Under the pieces are notes generated by a model that saw nothing but the letters and a program-made list of their open reading frames with translations, was not told where the DNA came from and made no database searches. 64,000 bases of DNA, from the NCBI GenBank assembly GCA_021792555.1, contig JAJYUL010000001.1:124001-188000 (forward strand). Reading direction: 5' to 3'. Of the stretch, positions 19,043 through 32,565 are shown piece by piece. Position 1 is the stretch's first letter. Each line of letters starts with the position of its first letter. This stretch comes from Pseudomonadota bacterium. GTDB taxonomy: Bacteria; Pseudomonadota; Gammaproteobacteria; Steroidobacterales; Steroidobacteraceae. Made by a program: the position numbers and the translations under genes.

Positions 19043-19066
19043 GCTCCCTCGGGCGCCCCGGCGCAC

Positions 19067-20419
19067 TCACTTGCCAATGCAGAAGCTGCCGAAGATGCGC
19101 CCGAGGAGGTCGTCGCTGGTGAACTCCCCGGTGATCTCGTTCAGGGCCTGCTGCGCGCCGCGCAAGTCTTCGGCCACGAGCTCCCCGGCGCGGCTCTCGT
19201 GCAGGCGTTGTTCGGCCGCGGTGACGTGGCGGCGCGCCCGCCGCAACGCCTCGAGATGGCGGTGGCGCGCCGAGACCGTTCCGCCCTCGAGCGTCTTGAA
19301 ACCCATGCAGTCCTTCAGATGCTGCCGCAGGCGATCGAGGCCGCTGCCGGTGAGTGCGGACACCGCGATGCGCGGCGGCCCGGTGATCGTGTCGGCGAGC
19401 GGGATGCCGGCGGCAAGATCGCTCTTGTTCAGCACCAGCGTGACCGGAACCTCGCGCGGCAGGCGTTCTTTCTCCTGCGTGTAGGCGGCGGCGAGCGGAT
19501 CGTCAACGAGATCGATCACGAACAGCACGCGGTCGGCGCGGCGCATCTGCTCGTGCGCCCGCCGGATGCCCTCCGCTTCCACCACATCGGCGCCATCGCG
19601 CAGGCCCGCGGTATCGAGCACGTGCAGCGGCATGCCATCGATATCGATCCGTTCGCGCACGATGTCGCGCGTCGTGCCGGGAATCGGCGTCACGATCGCC
19701 GCCTCGTAGCCGGCCAGCCGGTTCAGCAGGCTCGACTTGCCGGCATTCGGGCGGCCCGCGAGCACCACCGTCATGCCCTCGCGCAGCAGCGCGCCCTGGC
19801 GCGCGCTCTGCTCGATGGCCTCGAAATGATCCGCCAGGGCATGGAAACGCTCCTGCAGCTGCCGGTCGGCCAGAAAATCGATCTCCTCCTCGGGAAAATC
19901 GATCGCCGCCTCGACGTGCGCGCGCATTTCGATGACCGCTTCGGTCAATCCGTGCACCATCGCGGAGAACTCGCCCTGCAGGGAGCGCATCGCCGCGCGC
20001 GCCGCTTCGCGCGAGCCGGCGTCAATCAGGTCGGCGATCGCCTCGGCCTGCGCGAGATCGACCTTGTCGTTGAGAAAGGCGCGCAGCGTGAATTCCCCCG
20101 CCTGCGCGCGCCGTGCGCCGAGCTCCAGCACACGCGCCACCACCGCCTCGAGCACCGCCGGGCCGCCGTGGCCATGCAGCTCGAGCACGTGCTCGCCCGT
20201 ATAGGAATGCGGTCCCGGGAAAAACAGCGCCAGTCCCGCATCGATCGGCTCGCCGCCGGCGTCGAGGAAGCGCGCGAAACGCGCCATGCGCGCGGGCGGC
20301 AGATCGCCGAGCAGCACCGCGGCGATTTCCGGGACCTTCGGTCCTGACACGCGCACGATGCCGATGCCGCCGCGTCCCGGCGGGGTTGCCGGCGCCACGA
20401 TCGTATCCATACGTGTCAT
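19067..20419 (-). CDS. mnmE: tRNA uridine-5-carboxymethylaminomethyl modification GTPase MnmE
   Basis: A 450-residue GTPase that, with MnmG, modifies the wobble uridine of certain tRNAs. The N-terminal tetrahydrofolate-binding domain begins DTIVAPATPPGRGGIGIVRVSG. The G domain has the P-loop GRPNAGKSS, PGTTRD (G2), DTAGLR (G3) and NKSD (G4). The C-terminus ends in the invariant FCIGK, whose cysteine is needed for activity. Two ATGs three codons apart could be the start. It is last in the leftward set rpmH-rnpA-yidD-yidC-mnmE, the usual origin-side order in gammaproteobacteria. Confidence 0.97.
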   Translation of the reverse strand: MTRMDTIVAPATPPGRGGIGIVRVSGPKVPEIAAVLLGDLPPARMARFARFLDAGGEPIDAGLALFFPGPHSYTGEHVLELHGHGGPAVLEAVVARVLELGARRAQAGEFTLRAFLNDKVDLAQAEAIADLIDAGSREAARAAMRSLQGEFSAMVHGLTEAVIEMRAHVEAAIDFPEEEIDFLADRQLQERFHALADHFEAIEQSARQGALLREGMTVVLAGRPNAGKSSLLNRLAGYEAAIVTPIPGTTRDIVRERIDIDGMPLHVLDTAGLRDGADVVEAEGIRRAHEQMRRADRVLFVIDLVDDPLAAAYTQEKERLPREVPVTLVLNKSDLAAGIPLADTITGPPRIAVSALTGSGLDRLRQHLKDCMGFKTLEGGTVSARHRHLEALRRARRHVTAAEQRLHESRAGELVAEDLRGAQQALNEITGEFTSDDLLGRIFGSFCIGK

Positions 20420-20465
20420 GCGGCCAAGGGTACCGCCGCGGCCCGTACGATTGAAGAGGCGAGTC

Positions 20466-22157
20466 CTAGTTTCGCCGAGCGGTCGCCGCGGCGATGCGGC
20501 GGTTGATGTTCCACTGCTGCGCGAGCGACAGCAGGCTGTTCACCACGTAGTACAGCACCAGGCCCGAGGGGAAGAGCGCGAACATGCCGGCCATGACGAG
20601 CGGCATGAACATGAACATCTTGGCCTGAACCGGGTCGGGGGGCGCGGGGTTGAGCTTGAACTGCAGGAAGCCGGTCAGGGCCATGATGCCCGGCAGGATG
20701 AAGTACGGATCACGCGCCGAGAGATCCTGGATCCAGAAGATGAACGGCGCTTGGCGCAGCTCGACGCTGTAGAGCAGCACCCAGTAGAACGCGATGAACA
20801 CCGGGATCTGCAGAATCATCGGCAGACACCCGGACACCGGGTTGACCTTCTCGCGCTTGTACAGCTCCATCATCGCGCGGCCGAGCTTCTCCTTGTCGTC
20901 CTTGTAGGTCTCCTGGATGTTCTTGATGCGTGGCCCGAGGGCCTTCATCTTGGCCATGGAGCGCCCGCTCGCCTCCGAGAGCGGATAGAACAGCAGCTTC
21001 AGCAGGACGGTCACCAGGATGATCGCGACGCCCCAGTTGCCGGTCACCCGATGCGCCTGGCTGAGCAGCCAGAACAGCGGCCGGGCGAGGAGGGTGAGCT
21101 TGCCGTAGTCGTCGAGGTAGGTCAGCGTCGGGTCGGTTTTCTCCAGCTGCGAGTGCAGCGTCGGGCCGACGAACAGCGCCTGTCCGAGCGTGAGCGTCGC
21201 GCCGGGCGCCACCGTGTGCTGCGGGCCGGTGGCCGCCAGCAGGTAATACGGGCCGGAGGCCTGGGAGGTGAAGCGATACGGGGCGCCCTTGGGGGGCACC
21301 ACGGCGCTCACGAAGTCGTGTTGGGGCACGGCGATCCAGCCGTTGGTGACTTCCCGGGTGTAGTGCTGATAGTCGCTGCTGGCCGGATCGAGCTTCAGGT
21401 ACTCATGGCCGTTCCAGATCGCCGGGCCGTGATAGGCCTTGCTGCCGGGATCGAAGTAGCTGCCGCTGGTGCGCGGGTCGTTGCGGTAGAGCTGCGCGTA
21501 TTGCGAGAACGTCCACGGTGCGGCTGCCCCGTTGTGGATGGCGTACTCGAGGCCGATGCGGTACGAGCCCTTGTGGAAGATGAATGTCTTGGTGACGGTG
21601 ACCCCGCCGCCCGTCCAGGTCAGCGGCACGCGCAGCACGCCGTCCGCGCCCATGCGATAGTCGAGGTTCGCGGCGGTGAAGCGCGCGGTCTGCGTGGGAT
21701 ACGCCTGGCCGGCCGGTCCGGTGAGACCCGTCTGCAGAAGATACTCGGACGCCGGCGCGGTGTTTTCCAGTTCGACGCGCTCGGCTTTGCCTTTCACCTT
21801 GGCGTACTTCAGCAGCTGCACCTTCTCGAGGGTGCCGCCCTCGGTGCTGATCTGCAGGTCATAAACGTCGGTCCGCACGTGAATGACCGGCGCGGCCGCA
21901 GGCGGGGGGCTCTCGGTAGGCGCGGCTTGCGCCGCAGCAGGGGTGGCCGTAGCAGGGGTGGCCGTGGTCGGTTTGGCTGCGGCCGCCGACGGAGTCTGCG
22001 GCACGCTGTTCGAGAGGCTGGGGGCCGCCGCGGGACTCGGCGCCTGCGTCACCGTCTGCGGTGCGGTCGAGGCGAATTGCTCGGTCCAGGTGGTGTAGTT
22101 GAACCACAGCAGCAGCAGCAGTCCGAGCCAGAGAAAGTAGCGCAGTTGGTTAGTCAT
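20466..22157 (-). CDS. yidC: Membrane protein insertase YidC
   Basis: A 563-residue inner-membrane insertase/chaperone for membrane proteins. The ATG at 22157 ([21 protein letters not shown]) is preferred over the TTG four codons upstream because it opens directly with the first TM segment. A Pro/Ala-rich linker and the large periplasmic beta-sandwich domain (about 60-330) follow, then the conserved insertase core with [20 protein letters not shown], the cytoplasmic coiled-coil hairpin around [27 protein letters not shown], and four more TM helices ([21 protein letters not shown]). The start overlaps the yidD stop by 8 bases. Confidence 0.97.
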   Translation of the reverse strand: MTNQLRYFLWLGLLLLLWFNYTTWTEQFASTAPQTVTQAPSPAAAPSLSNSVPQTPSAAAAKPTTATPATATPAAAQAAPTESPPPAAAPVIHVRTDVYDLQISTEGGTLEKVQLLKYAKVKGKAERVELENTAPASEYLLQTGLTGPAGQAYPTQTARFTAANLDYRMGADGVLRVPLTWTGGGVTVTKTFIFHKGSYRIGLEYAIHNGAAAPWTFSQYAQLYRNDPRTSGSYFDPGSKAYHGPAIWNGHEYLKLDPASSDYQHYTREVTNGWIAVPQHDFVSAVVPPKGAPYRFTSQASGPYYLLAATGPQHTVAPGATLTLGQALFVGPTLHSQLEKTDPTLTYLDDYGKLTLLARPLFWLLSQAHRVTGNWGVAIILVTVLLKLLFYPLSEASGRSMAKMKALGPRIKNIQETYKDDKEKLGRAMMELYKREKVNPVSGCLPMILQIPVFIAFYWVLLYSVELRQAPFIFWIQDLSARDPYFILPGIMALTGFLQFKLNPAPPDPVQAKMFMFMPLVMAGMFALFPSGLVLYYVVNSLLSLAQQWNINRRIAAATARRN

Positions 22158-22395
22158 GTCGGTGAGCAATGCGGGTCGAGCCGTGAGCCGGCACGGGATC
22201 GTAGCCGCCGGGATGCCAGGGATGGCAGCGGCCGATGCGTTTGACGGCCAGCCAGCCGCCGCGCAGGACGCCGAAGCGTTCGATCGCCTCGAGCGCGTAC
22301 TGGGAGCAGGAGGGATGAAATCGGCAATTCGGGCCGAGCAGGGGACTGATCGTCCATTGATAAAGGCGGATCAGGCTGATCGCGAGGGCGCGCAT
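22150..22395 (-). CDS. yidD: Membrane protein insertion efficiency factor YidD
   Basis: An 81-residue small protein that helps YidC-dependent insertion at the inner membrane. It keeps the family core [31 protein letters not shown] with its cysteines, and [15 protein letters not shown]. An N-terminal amphipathic helix precedes it. It lies between rnpA (25-base overlap) and yidC (8-base overlap), as in most gammaproteobacteria. Confidence 0.95.
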   Translation of the reverse strand: MRALAISLIRLYQWTISPLLGPNCRFHPSCSQYALEAIERFGVLRGGWLAVKRIGRCHPWHPGGYDPVPAHGSTRIAHRHD

Positions 22396-22754
22396 CGTTC
22401 GCTCACCTGTCGCCAGAGCTCGGCAAGGCTCACCCGCAGCTGCTCACCCGGGGCGCCGTGGGCCTTGGGCCGGGCGCTGACCACGATGTCCACCGCGGGC
22501 AACGCCCGCTGGTTCAGACGGAAGGACTCGCGGATCAGGCGGCGGATCCGGTTGCGCTCCACGGCGGTGCGGGCGATGCGCAGCGCGACCGCCAGGCCGA
22601 GACGGGGACCGGTCTTGTCGTTGCTGATCACTGTCACCGCGAAAAATCCGTTCCCGAAGCGTCGGCCGCGCGCATGCGCCGCGTCGAACTCCGATTTGTG
22701 CCGCAGGCGCCGGGGCGCCGGAAGGGTCAGCCGGTCTCGAGGCACAGGAGGCAT
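22371..22754 (-). CDS. rnpA: Ribonuclease P protein component RnpA
   Basis: A 127-residue basic protein that binds the RNase P RNA and helps mature tRNA 5' ends. The start at 22754 ([27 protein letters not shown]) gives the usual length; a GTG 21 codons upstream would add an unconserved tail. The RNA-binding signature is present as [21 protein letters not shown]. No strong ribosome binding site is seen, consistent with coupling to rpmH in one transcript. Confidence 0.93.
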   Translation of the reverse strand: MPPVPRDRLTLPAPRRLRHKSEFDAAHARGRRFGNGFFAVTVISNDKTGPRLGLAVALRIARTAVERNRIRRLIRESFRLNQRALPAVDIVVSARPKAHGAPGEQLRVSLAELWRQVSERCAPSRSA

Positions 22755-22855
22755 GTGAGCCACTCGTTCACCGCCGGCCGGGAGGCCGCTTCGGCTCGAT
22801 CCGGCTCCGGGGCGCACCCGCAGGCGCTGCGCAGCGGACTCGGCGCCCTCCCGGT

Positions 22856-22990
22856 CTACGGGATCAGCTTCCTGCGTCCTTTAGCACGGCGCCGGGCCAG
22901 CACTTTGCGGCCGTTTTGGGTCGCCATGCGCGCCCGGAACCCGTGCGTGCGCTTACGGCGCAGCTTGCTCGGTTGATAGGTACGCTTCAT
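22856..22990 (-). CDS. rpmH: 50S ribosomal protein L34
   Basis: A 44-residue, very basic ribosomal protein with the standard sequence frame [21 protein letters not shown] ... [16 protein letters not shown]. The start at 22990 has GGAG 8 bases upstream; the longer open frame ahead of it is not conserved. It is first in the leftward origin operon and divergent from dnaA. Confidence 0.97.
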   Translation of the reverse strand: MKRTYQPSKLRRKRTHGFRARMATQNGRKVLARRRAKGRRKLIP

Positions 22991-23034
22991 ACCGGGGCTC
23001 CAAAGGTCCGTTGGGGTTCCAAAAAGGGGCGGCA

Positions 23035-23064
23035 AGGCTAAGCCGTTGACCGCCAAGGTGTCAA
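23035..23064 (-). promoter_or_regulatory. Probable rpmH promoter
   Basis: Reading leftward, a perfect -35 hexamer TTGACA (bases 23059-23064 on the plus strand as TGTCAA) is followed after 18 bases by TAGCCT (23035-23040), a weak -10. This puts transcription start about 40 bases before rpmH. The same stretch read rightward has TTGAC at 23046-23050 ahead of an AT-rich TATTTTAT, a possible dnaA promoter. Spacing and position support this; there is no direct evidence. Confidence 0.4.
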
Positions 23065-23312
23065 TATTTTATCGCGCGAAAATCTTCAGCACGGCGGCCG
23101 ATCGGTATAGACTGCCGAGCCTTTTCCACGAAGCCGGACCCATCCATGATGCACTTTCTGCGGTCGCGCCGCAGCGGCATCTTTCCGCGATCGCTCCGGG
23201 GGCGCAGCCTGCCGACCCAGACCGGAGCAATCGCGAAAAGCCCGCCGCGTGGTGCGACGGAGCCGGCGCACATGGCCGGGGACGGCCCTTAGAACCAGGG
23301 GGGAATGCGCGC

Positions 23313-24656
23313 GTGGAAGCGTCGCTGTGGGCTCGGTGCGTATGCGCCCTGGAAGCCGAGCTGCCGGAACAGCAGTTCAATACGTGGGTGCGGCCGCTGC
23401 AGGCGCTCGAGGGCGCCGGTGCGCTGAAGCTCCTCGCGCCCAACCGTTTCGTGGTCGAATGGATCAATGAGCGGCTGTTGCCGCGCATCGGTGAGCTGCT
23501 GCGCGACAAGAGCACCGGAGACGTGCCCATCGTGACCGTGGAAGTCGGCTCGCGCAGCGCGGCGCCGGAGCCGCCGCCCGCCGCGCCGGTGAGCGAGGCG
23601 CCGAAGCGCCCGCGCCGCGGCGAGGGGCTGGTGATCGGCGCGCGGCTGAATGCCGATTTCTCGTTCGCGACCTTCGTCGAGGGCAAGAGCAACCAGATGG
23701 CCAAGGCTGCCTCGCTGCAGGTGGCCGAAAATCCGGGCAAGGCCTACAACCCGCTGTTCCTCTACGGCGGCGTCGGTCTCGGCAAGACGCACCTGATGCA
23801 CGCCATCGCCCACCACATCCGCGAGCACAACGAGGAAGCACGCATTGCCTACGTGCACTCCGAGCGCTTCGTGAGCGACATGGTGCGGGCCCTGCAGCAC
23901 AATTCGATGAACGAGTTCAAGACCGCGTACCGCTCGCTCGATGCGCTGCTCATCGACGACATCCAGTTCTTCGCGGGCAAGGAGCGCTCCCAGGAGGAGT
24001 TCTTCCACACGTTCAATGCGCTGCTCGAGGGGCAGCATCAGGTGATCCTCAGCTGCGACCGCTACCCCAAGGAGGTCGAAGGCCTCGAGGAGCGGCTGAA
24101 GTCGCGCTTCGGGTGGGGCCTGACGGTGGCGATCGAGCCGCCGGAGCTGGAAACCTGTGTCGCGATTCTGATCAGCAAGTCGCGCCAGTTCGGCATGCCG
24201 TTGCCCGAGGAGGTCGCGTTCTTCATCGCCAAGCGCATCCGCTCGAACGTGCGCGAGCTCGAGGGAGCGCTGCGGCGGGTGATCGCCAATGCCCGCTTCA
24301 CCGGACGTGACATTACGCTGGAGTTCACCAAGGAAGCGCTGAAGGACCTGTTGTCCCTGCAGGCGAAGCTCGTGACCATCGAGAACATTCAGAAGACGGT
24401 CGCGGATTACTACAAGGTCCGGGTGGCCGATCTGCTCTCGAAGCGGCGCAGCCGCTCGGTGGCCCGCCCGCGCCAGGTGGCGATGGCGCTCGCCAAGGAG
24501 CTCACCAGCCAGAGCCTGCCGGAAATCGGCGATGCCTTCGGCGGGCGCGATCACACCACCGTGCTGCACGCCTGTAAGCGGATCAAGGCGCTGCGGGATA
24601 TCGACGTGCGCATGAGCGAGGACTACTCGAACCTGTTGAGAACCCTCACGGCCTGA
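23313..24656 (+). CDS. dnaA: Chromosomal replication initiator DnaA
   Basis: A 447-residue AAA+ initiator that binds DnaA boxes and opens oriC. GTG 23313 is chosen because a purine-rich AGGGGGGA lies 8 bases upstream and the protein then opens with domain I ([21 protein letters not shown]); 89 further upstream codons are open but unconserved. Domain II is a short Pro/Ala linker (about 80-105). Domain III has Walker A GGVGLGKT (152-159) and Walker B LLIDDIQF (212-219). Domain IV ends with the DNA-binding signature [14 protein letters not shown]. It is the first rightward gene of dnaA-dnaN-recF-gyrB. Confidence 0.97.
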   Translation: MEASLWARCVCALEAELPEQQFNTWVRPLQALEGAGALKLLAPNRFVVEWINERLLPRIGELLRDKSTGDVPIVTVEVGSRSAAPEPPPAAPVSEAPKRPRRGEGLVIGARLNADFSFATFVEGKSNQMAKAASLQVAENPGKAYNPLFLYGGVGLGKTHLMHAIAHHIREHNEEARIAYVHSERFVSDMVRALQHNSMNEFKTAYRSLDALLIDDIQFFAGKERSQEEFFHTFNALLEGQHQVILSCDRYPKEVEGLEERLKSRFGWGLTVAIEPPELETCVAILISKSRQFGMPLPEEVAFFIAKRIRSNVRELEGALRRVIANARFTGRDITLEFTKEALKDLLSLQAKLVTIENIQKTVADYYKVRVADLLSKRRSRSVARPRQVAMALAKELTSQSLPEIGDAFGGRDHTTVLHACKRIKALRDIDVRMSEDYSNLLRTLTA

Positions 24657-24872
24657 GGGGAAAAGCCTGTGGATAAGCGGTGAACGAAACGGGGGATAAA
24701 GTTACGCACAGACGATGCACAGCTCTTGCCCAGCTGCTCCCCGCAAAGCGCAGGCGTAAGCGGCGCATAACTGCTTGATCGACCTCGGGCGGAAGCGAAA
24801 TGATCACTATTCACAGGGCCAATCGTCACTACAATCTGAATTCTTAGATTCCAAGACAAGAAGATAAGACTT
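24657..24872. other. oriC: Candidate chromosomal origin (oriC), dnaA-dnaN gap
   Basis: This 216-base gap holds a perfect DnaA box in reverse orientation (TGTGGATAA, 24668-24676), two 7-of-9 matches (TTACGCACA at 24702-24710 and CTATTCACA at 24807-24815), two GATC sites, and an AT-rich tract (about 24821-24872) that contrasts with the GC-rich genome and could be the unwinding element. Gene direction flips just upstream at rpmH/dnaA. The rpmH-dnaA gap (22991-23312) shows only a poor box (TTTTCCACG near 23124), so this gap is the better candidate, though the origin could span both. Confidence 0.5.
24668..24676 (-). other. Perfect DnaA box
   Basis: The 9-mer TTATCCACA, read on the minus strand, matches the strongest DnaA-binding sequence exactly. 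It lies 12 bases after the dnaA stop codon. Confidence 0.75.
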
Positions 24873-25967
24873 ATGAAGCTGACGGCGAAGCGTGAGGAGC
24901 TGCTCGCTCCCCTGCAAAGCGTAATCGGTGTGGTCGAGCGGCGGCAGACGATGCCGGTGCTGGCCAATGTGCTGCTCTCGGCACGGGAGCGGCGGCTCGG
25001 CATGACGGGAACCGACCTCGAGGTCGAGCTCGTCGCGGCAAGCGCCGTGCAGGTCGAGATGCCCGGAGACGTGACGGTGCCGGGGCGGAAGTTCCTGGAT
25101 ATCCTCCGGGCGCTGCCTTCGGGCGTGGAGGTCACCCTGTCGACGGAAGGCGAGAAGGCCACCGTGCGCGCCGGGCGCAGCCGCTTCACACTCTCGACGC
25201 TGCCGGCGTCGGAGTTTCCGGTGCTGGAGGAAATCCATGCGCAGCAGACCCTGATGCTGCCGCAGGGCGAGTTTCACCGGCTGATCGACAAGACCCACTT
25301 CTCCATGGCGCAGCAGGATGTGCGCTATTACCTCAACGGACTGCTGCTCGAGACGCAGGAGAGCACGCTGCGCGCCGTGGCCACCGACGGCCACCGGCTG
25401 GCGCTGTGCGAGATAGCGCTGGCGGAAGCGGGACGGTCGGGGCAGGTCATCGTGCCGCGCAAGGCCATCCTCGAGCTGCAGCGCATTCTGGGCACGGAAG
25501 GGCAGATCGAGCTCGCGATCGGAACAAATCATGTTCGCGCCCAGATCGGCGAAATTCGGTTCACTTCGAAGCTGATTGATGGCCGTTTCCCGGAATATGG
25601 CCGTGTCATTCCGGACAGCCCACCCAAAGTGGCGCTGGCGGACCGGGAATTGCTGCGCCAGGCGCTGCAGCGTACGGCGATTCTCTCGAACGAGAAGTAC
25701 CGGGGCATCCGTGTCGGCATCAAGCCGGGCATCCTGACGCTGCAGGCGCATAACCCAGAGCATGAGGAAGCCGAGGACCAGATCGAGATCGAGTATGGCG
25801 GCGAGGAAGTGGAGATCGGGTTCAACGTGAACTACCTCCTGGACGCGCTCAGCGCGATCGAGACGGACCGCGTGGAGCTGGGGTTCACGGACGCGAACAG
25901 CAGCTGTCTGATCCGGGCCCCGGGCCTGAGCGATGCCCGGTATGTCGTCATGCCGATGCGGCTGTAA
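24873..25967 (+). CDS. dnaN: DNA polymerase III beta subunit (sliding clamp)
   Basis: A 364-residue processivity clamp that forms a ring on DNA and tethers polymerase. It starts MKLTAKREELLAPLQSVIGVVERRQTMPVLANVLL and contains three repeated clamp folds. It ends in the conserved YVVMPMRL, which forms part of the hydrophobic partner-binding pocket. The start is preceded by a purine-rich AAGAAGATAAG. It follows the candidate origin and precedes recF by 59 bases. Confidence 0.97.
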   Translation: MKLTAKREELLAPLQSVIGVVERRQTMPVLANVLLSARERRLGMTGTDLEVELVAASAVQVEMPGDVTVPGRKFLDILRALPSGVEVTLSTEGEKATVRAGRSRFTLSTLPASEFPVLEEIHAQQTLMLPQGEFHRLIDKTHFSMAQQDVRYYLNGLLLETQESTLRAVATDGHRLALCEIALAEAGRSGQVIVPRKAILELQRILGTEGQIELAIGTNHVRAQIGEIRFTSKLIDGRFPEYGRVIPDSPPKVALADRELLRQALQRTAILSNEKYRGIRVGIKPGILTLQAHNPEHEEAEDQIEIEYGGEEVEIGFNVNYLLDALSAIETDRVELGFTDANSSCLIRAPGLSDARYVVMPMRL

Positions 25968-26026
25968 GTTACGCGGCACCCGAAGAGCGAGCCTGCAGGG
26001 GAGGCGGACGTCTGGGCAGGGGGCCC

Positions 26027-29529
<3,503 letters not shown>

Positions 29530-29536
29530 TCGCTGC

Positions 29537-29562
29537 GGCGCCCGGCTCTTGCGCCGGGCGCC
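29537..29562. terminator. Hairpin between convergent gyrB and aldo/keto reductase genes
   Basis: A perfect 10-bp stem (GGCGCCCGGC / GCCGGGCGCC) with a 6-base loop lies 7 bases after the gyrB stop. No T-run follows on either strand, so it is not a textbook intrinsic terminator, but its place between converging genes fits a bidirectional stop. Confidence 0.45.
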
Positions 29563-29578
29563 GGCCGATGCGGGGCGG

Positions 29579-30571
29579 TCAGAGATTCACCGCGGCCATG
29601 CCCGCCGGCGGATAGCGCGTGCCCGCGGCCGCCCCGGGCGGAAAGATCCGCGCGAGAGCCTCCAGATCCGCCGCGCTCAGCGGCACATCGAGCGCGCCGA
29701 TGTTCTCCTCGAGCCGCGCGCGCCGCTTGGTGCCGGGAATCGCCACGATGTCCTCGCCCTGCGCGAGCACCCACGCGAGCGCCAGCTGCGCCGGCGTGCA
29801 GCCTTTCTGTTGCGCCAGCGCGCGCACCTGCTCGACCAGATGCAGATTGCGTGCGAAGTTCTCGCCCTGAAAACGCGGGTTGTGGCGGCGGAAATCGTCC
29901 TGCGCCAGGTCCTCCGGACGGCGGATCGCGCCGGTGAGGAACCCGCGGCCGAGCGGAGAGTACGCCACGAGCGCGATCCCGAGCCGCCGGCAGGTGGCCA
30001 GCACGCCGTTCTCCTCCAGGTCACGCGACCACAGGGAAAACTCGCTCTGCAGCGCAGCGATCGGATGCACGCGTGCGGCCCGCTCGAGCGTCCGGGGCCC
30101 CGCCTCCGACAGCCCCAGATAGCGCACCTTGCCCGCTTCGACCAGCTGCGCCATCGCCCCGACGGTCTCCTCGATCGGCACCTGCGGATCGACCCGGTGC
30201 TGGTAATAGAGGTCGATGTGCTCTACACCGAGGCGCTTCAAGCTGGCATCGCACGCGGCGCGCACGTACTCGGGCCGCCCGCTGATGCTGCGCTTGGACG
30301 GATCCGCCGGGTCGCGCACGAAGCCGAACTTGGTGGCGAGGAATACCTGATCGCGCCGGCCCCGGATCGCGCGGCCCACCAGCGCCTCGTTGGTGAACGG
30401 GCCGTACATGTCCGCCGTATCGAGCAGCGTGATCCCGCGCTCGAGCGCCAGGTGAATCGTCGCCACCGACTCGGCATCGTCGCCCGTGCCGTAGAACTCG
30501 CTCATCCCCATGCAGCCCAGACCCAGCGCCGAGACGCGCGGGCCATTGCGGCCGAGAACCCGTGTATCCAT
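29579..30571 (-). CDS. Aldo/keto reductase (AKR13-like)
   Basis: A 330-residue NADPH-dependent oxidoreductase with a TIM-barrel fold. The start at 30571 ([28 protein letters not shown]) has AAGGAG 6 bases upstream; the seven-codon extension above it lacks a site. The catalytic set is visible as Asp and Tyr in LDTADMYG, Lys in ATKFGF and His in [13 protein letters not shown]-binding residues sit in the late motif [17 protein letters not shown]. The physiological substrate is unknown; relatives reduce assorted aldehydes. It is transcribed toward gyrB and stands alone. Confidence 0.88.
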   Translation of the reverse strand: MDTRVLGRNGPRVSALGLGCMGMSEFYGTGDDAESVATIHLALERGITLLDTADMYGPFTNEALVGRAIRGRRDQVFLATKFGFVRDPADPSKRSISGRPEYVRAACDASLKRLGVEHIDLYYQHRVDPQVPIEETVGAMAQLVEAGKVRYLGLSEAGPRTLERAARVHPIAALQSEFSLWSRDLEENGVLATCRRLGIALVAYSPLGRGFLTGAIRRPEDLAQDDFRRHNPRFQGENFARNLHLVEQVRALAQQKGCTPAQLALAWVLAQGEDIVAIPGTKRRARLEENIGALDVPLSAADLEALARIFPPGAAAGTRYPPAGMAAVNL

Positions 30572-30747
30572 GGCTAACTCCTTGTTCGTCAAGAGAACGT
30601 ATGCACGCGCGCGCCGCGCGCCCCGTGCCGCCAGTATATCGCCCGCCGCCCTGCCCCGCGGTCCGCGGCCCGGCCGATTGCACCGAAGCGGTGCGGGAGT
30701 GGCAGAATCCCCGCCTCACTTTTGACCCCCCCAAGGGGAACGCCACC

Positions 30748-32565
30748 ATGTCCACCGAGAAGCTCCCCCCGTCCGCGCTGCAGCTCAGTCCCCGCCGGCA
30801 CACCTCTGCCGCCCGAACCGTCGAGGCGCTCGTGCGCGAGCAGCTCGAGCACTTCGGCGTCAGCGCCGACTCCGCGCACGGCCAGGCCCTCATGCGTCTC
30901 TCGCGCGCCCTGATCGACGCGAACGGGGCGGCCCAGGAGGCCTGGCGGCTGACCACCGAGACTCTCTCGCGTCTCGACCGGCGCGACCGCATCGCCTGGT
31001 TCAACGCCAAGCGGTTCGCCTGCTTTCAGCTCGCCAAGGTGCTCGACACGCTGCAGAACCCGCTGCGCGCGACCTACCAGTCGATCATGGACGATGCGCC
31101 GACCGCGATCGCCAAGGGGCCGAATCCGCTGTTCGACAACGTGACCGCCCTGTTCAGCGCCACACCCGTCATCACGCGCACCGCCACCTACGTCTACGCC
31201 TGCACGGAGTGGGTGGAGGACGCCTTCCAGGGCAAGGAGCTGCTGCACGAGATCTACTCCCGGCTGCTCAATCCCACCTCCATCTGTCTGGCCAACCACA
31301 TTGTCGATCTGGAGGCCGGCCCGGAGGCGGCCGACTACTTCGCGTGGAATTTCAACTCCGGCATGGCCGCCATCGATGCCACGCTCGCCAACCTCGTCGG
31401 CTACGAAGACATCGTGCTCGCCAGCCGCAACGTCTACGGCGGCACCTACCAGCTGCTGCACGACTGGTACGGCAAGCGCAGCAACCTCAACGTCTCGGTG
31501 GAATGGTTCGACGGGGAGACGGGCGCGGCCTTCGCCGAGCGGCTGGCCGACATCGAGCGCCGCCACGCCGCGCGCCTGGCGCAGGGACGGCAGATCTACA
31601 TCTACCTCGAGTCTCCCTGTAATCCGCACGGCAACATCCTCGACGTACCGGCCATCTGCCGCCTGGCGCACGCCAAGGGCCTCACGGTGATCTGCGATGC
31701 GACCGTCGGCACCCCGGTGCTGCAGCGCCTGCTGCAGCGCGCGGACCGCACCGAGCGGCCCGACTTCCTCATCCATTCGTATACGAAGGACATCTGCGGC
31801 TCGGGCAACACCACCGCCGGGGTGGTCATCGGCCGCAGCGAGCGGATGTTCCTGCCCAAGGGACAGACGGTGCGCGCCACCGGCCACGACGGCCACGAGC
31901 GCGAATACCGCTGGGACGAGACGATGTTCTGGAACGTGTACTACGTCAAAGGCGCGTTCCTCGACGCCGACAAGGCATTCGAAGTGCTGAGCGGCATGCG
32001 CACCATGGAGCTGCGCGTGCTGCAGAAGTGCATCAACACCATCGTGCTCGCGCGCAGCCTCGCCCTGCATCCGATGATCAACGTGCACTGCTCGGCGGTG
32101 GAACATCATCCCAACGGCGAGCTGCGCGAGCGGCTCATGACGCTCGGGCTGCCGGCGCCGCTGTTCACCATCGATTTCCAGGGCACCGCGCGTCATCCGC
32201 TGCGTCTGGAAAAGGCGTGCCTGCAGCGGCTGCTCGACAGCCTGGAGCCCGCCTTCGGGCTGCAGGTCACACTCGGACAGACCAACACCGTGGTGCTGTG
32301 CCCGGCTCTGACGAGTCACTCGGAGATGTCCGAACGGGCGCTCGAGGCTGCGGGCATCACCCCGACCACGCTGCGCATATCGGTCGGCGACGAAGATCCC
32401 CGCTACCTGCTCGAGCACCTGCGCCGGGCCGCGGAACTCGCCGCCGGTGAGCAGGCGCCGCAGTTCGTCGCGGGCTTTCCCTCGCGCGCGCAGCTCAACG
32501 AGATCTACCAGCAGGTGTACACCGACGTGCACCGTCGCTGGATCGCGGCCCGCTGCGCGGACTGA
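30748..32565 (+). CDS. Cys/Met-metabolism-type PLP enzyme with long N-terminal extension
   Basis: A 605-residue PLP-dependent protein related to the trans-sulfuration family (cystathionine synthases/lyases, O-acetylhomoserine sulfhydrylase). The ATG at 30748 has AAGGGG 9 bases upstream. The family core starts only around residue 140-200 and shows NVYGGTYQLL (228-237), YLESPCNPHG (287-296), an Asp-containing ICDATVGTP, and the probable Schiff-base Lys347 in HSYTKDICGSGNTTAGVV. The usual motif is HSxTKYxxGHSD, so the cofactor-lysine region is atypical. About 140 extra residues precede the core, against a family length of roughly 380-430. Reaction and substrate cannot be assigned. Confidence 0.75.
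   Translation: MSTEKLPPSALQLSPRRHTSAARTVEALVREQLEHFGVSADSAHGQALMRLSRALIDANGAAQEAWRLTTETLSRLDRRDRIAWFNAKRFACFQLAKVLDTLQNPLRATYQSIMDDAPTAIAKGPNPLFDNVTALFSATPVITRTATYVYACTEWVEDAFQGKELLHEIYSRLLNPTSICLANHIVDLEAGPEAADYFAWNFNSGMAAIDATLANLVGYEDIVLASRNVYGGTYQLLHDWYGKRSNLNVSVEWFDGETGAAFAERLADIERRHAARLAQGRQIYIYLESPCNPHGNILDVPAICRLAHAKGLTVICDATVGTPVLQRLLQRADRTERPDFLIHSYTKDICGSGNTTAGVVIGRSERMFLPKGQTVRATGHDGHEREYRWDETMFWNVYYVKGAFLDADKAFEVLSGMRTMELRVLQKCINTIVLARSLALHPMINVHCSAVEHHPNGELRERLMTLGLPAPLFTIDFQGTARHPLRLEKACLQRLLDSLEPAFGLQVTLGQTNTVVLCPALTSHSEMSERALEAAGITPTTLRISVGDEDPRYLLEHLRRAAELAAGEQAPQFVAGFPSRAQLNEIYQQVYTDVHRRWIAARCAD

Noticed and set aside
20182-20195. Palindrome CGAGCACGTGCTCG inside mnmE considered as a third parS site
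   Set aside because: It has the CACGTG core but lacks the GTT/AAC flanks that define ParB sites.
22991-23312. rpmH-dnaA gap as the main origin
   Set aside because: Only one poor DnaA-box match (TTTTCCACG) was found, while the dnaA-dnaN gap has a perfect box and an AT-rich tract. It may still contribute.
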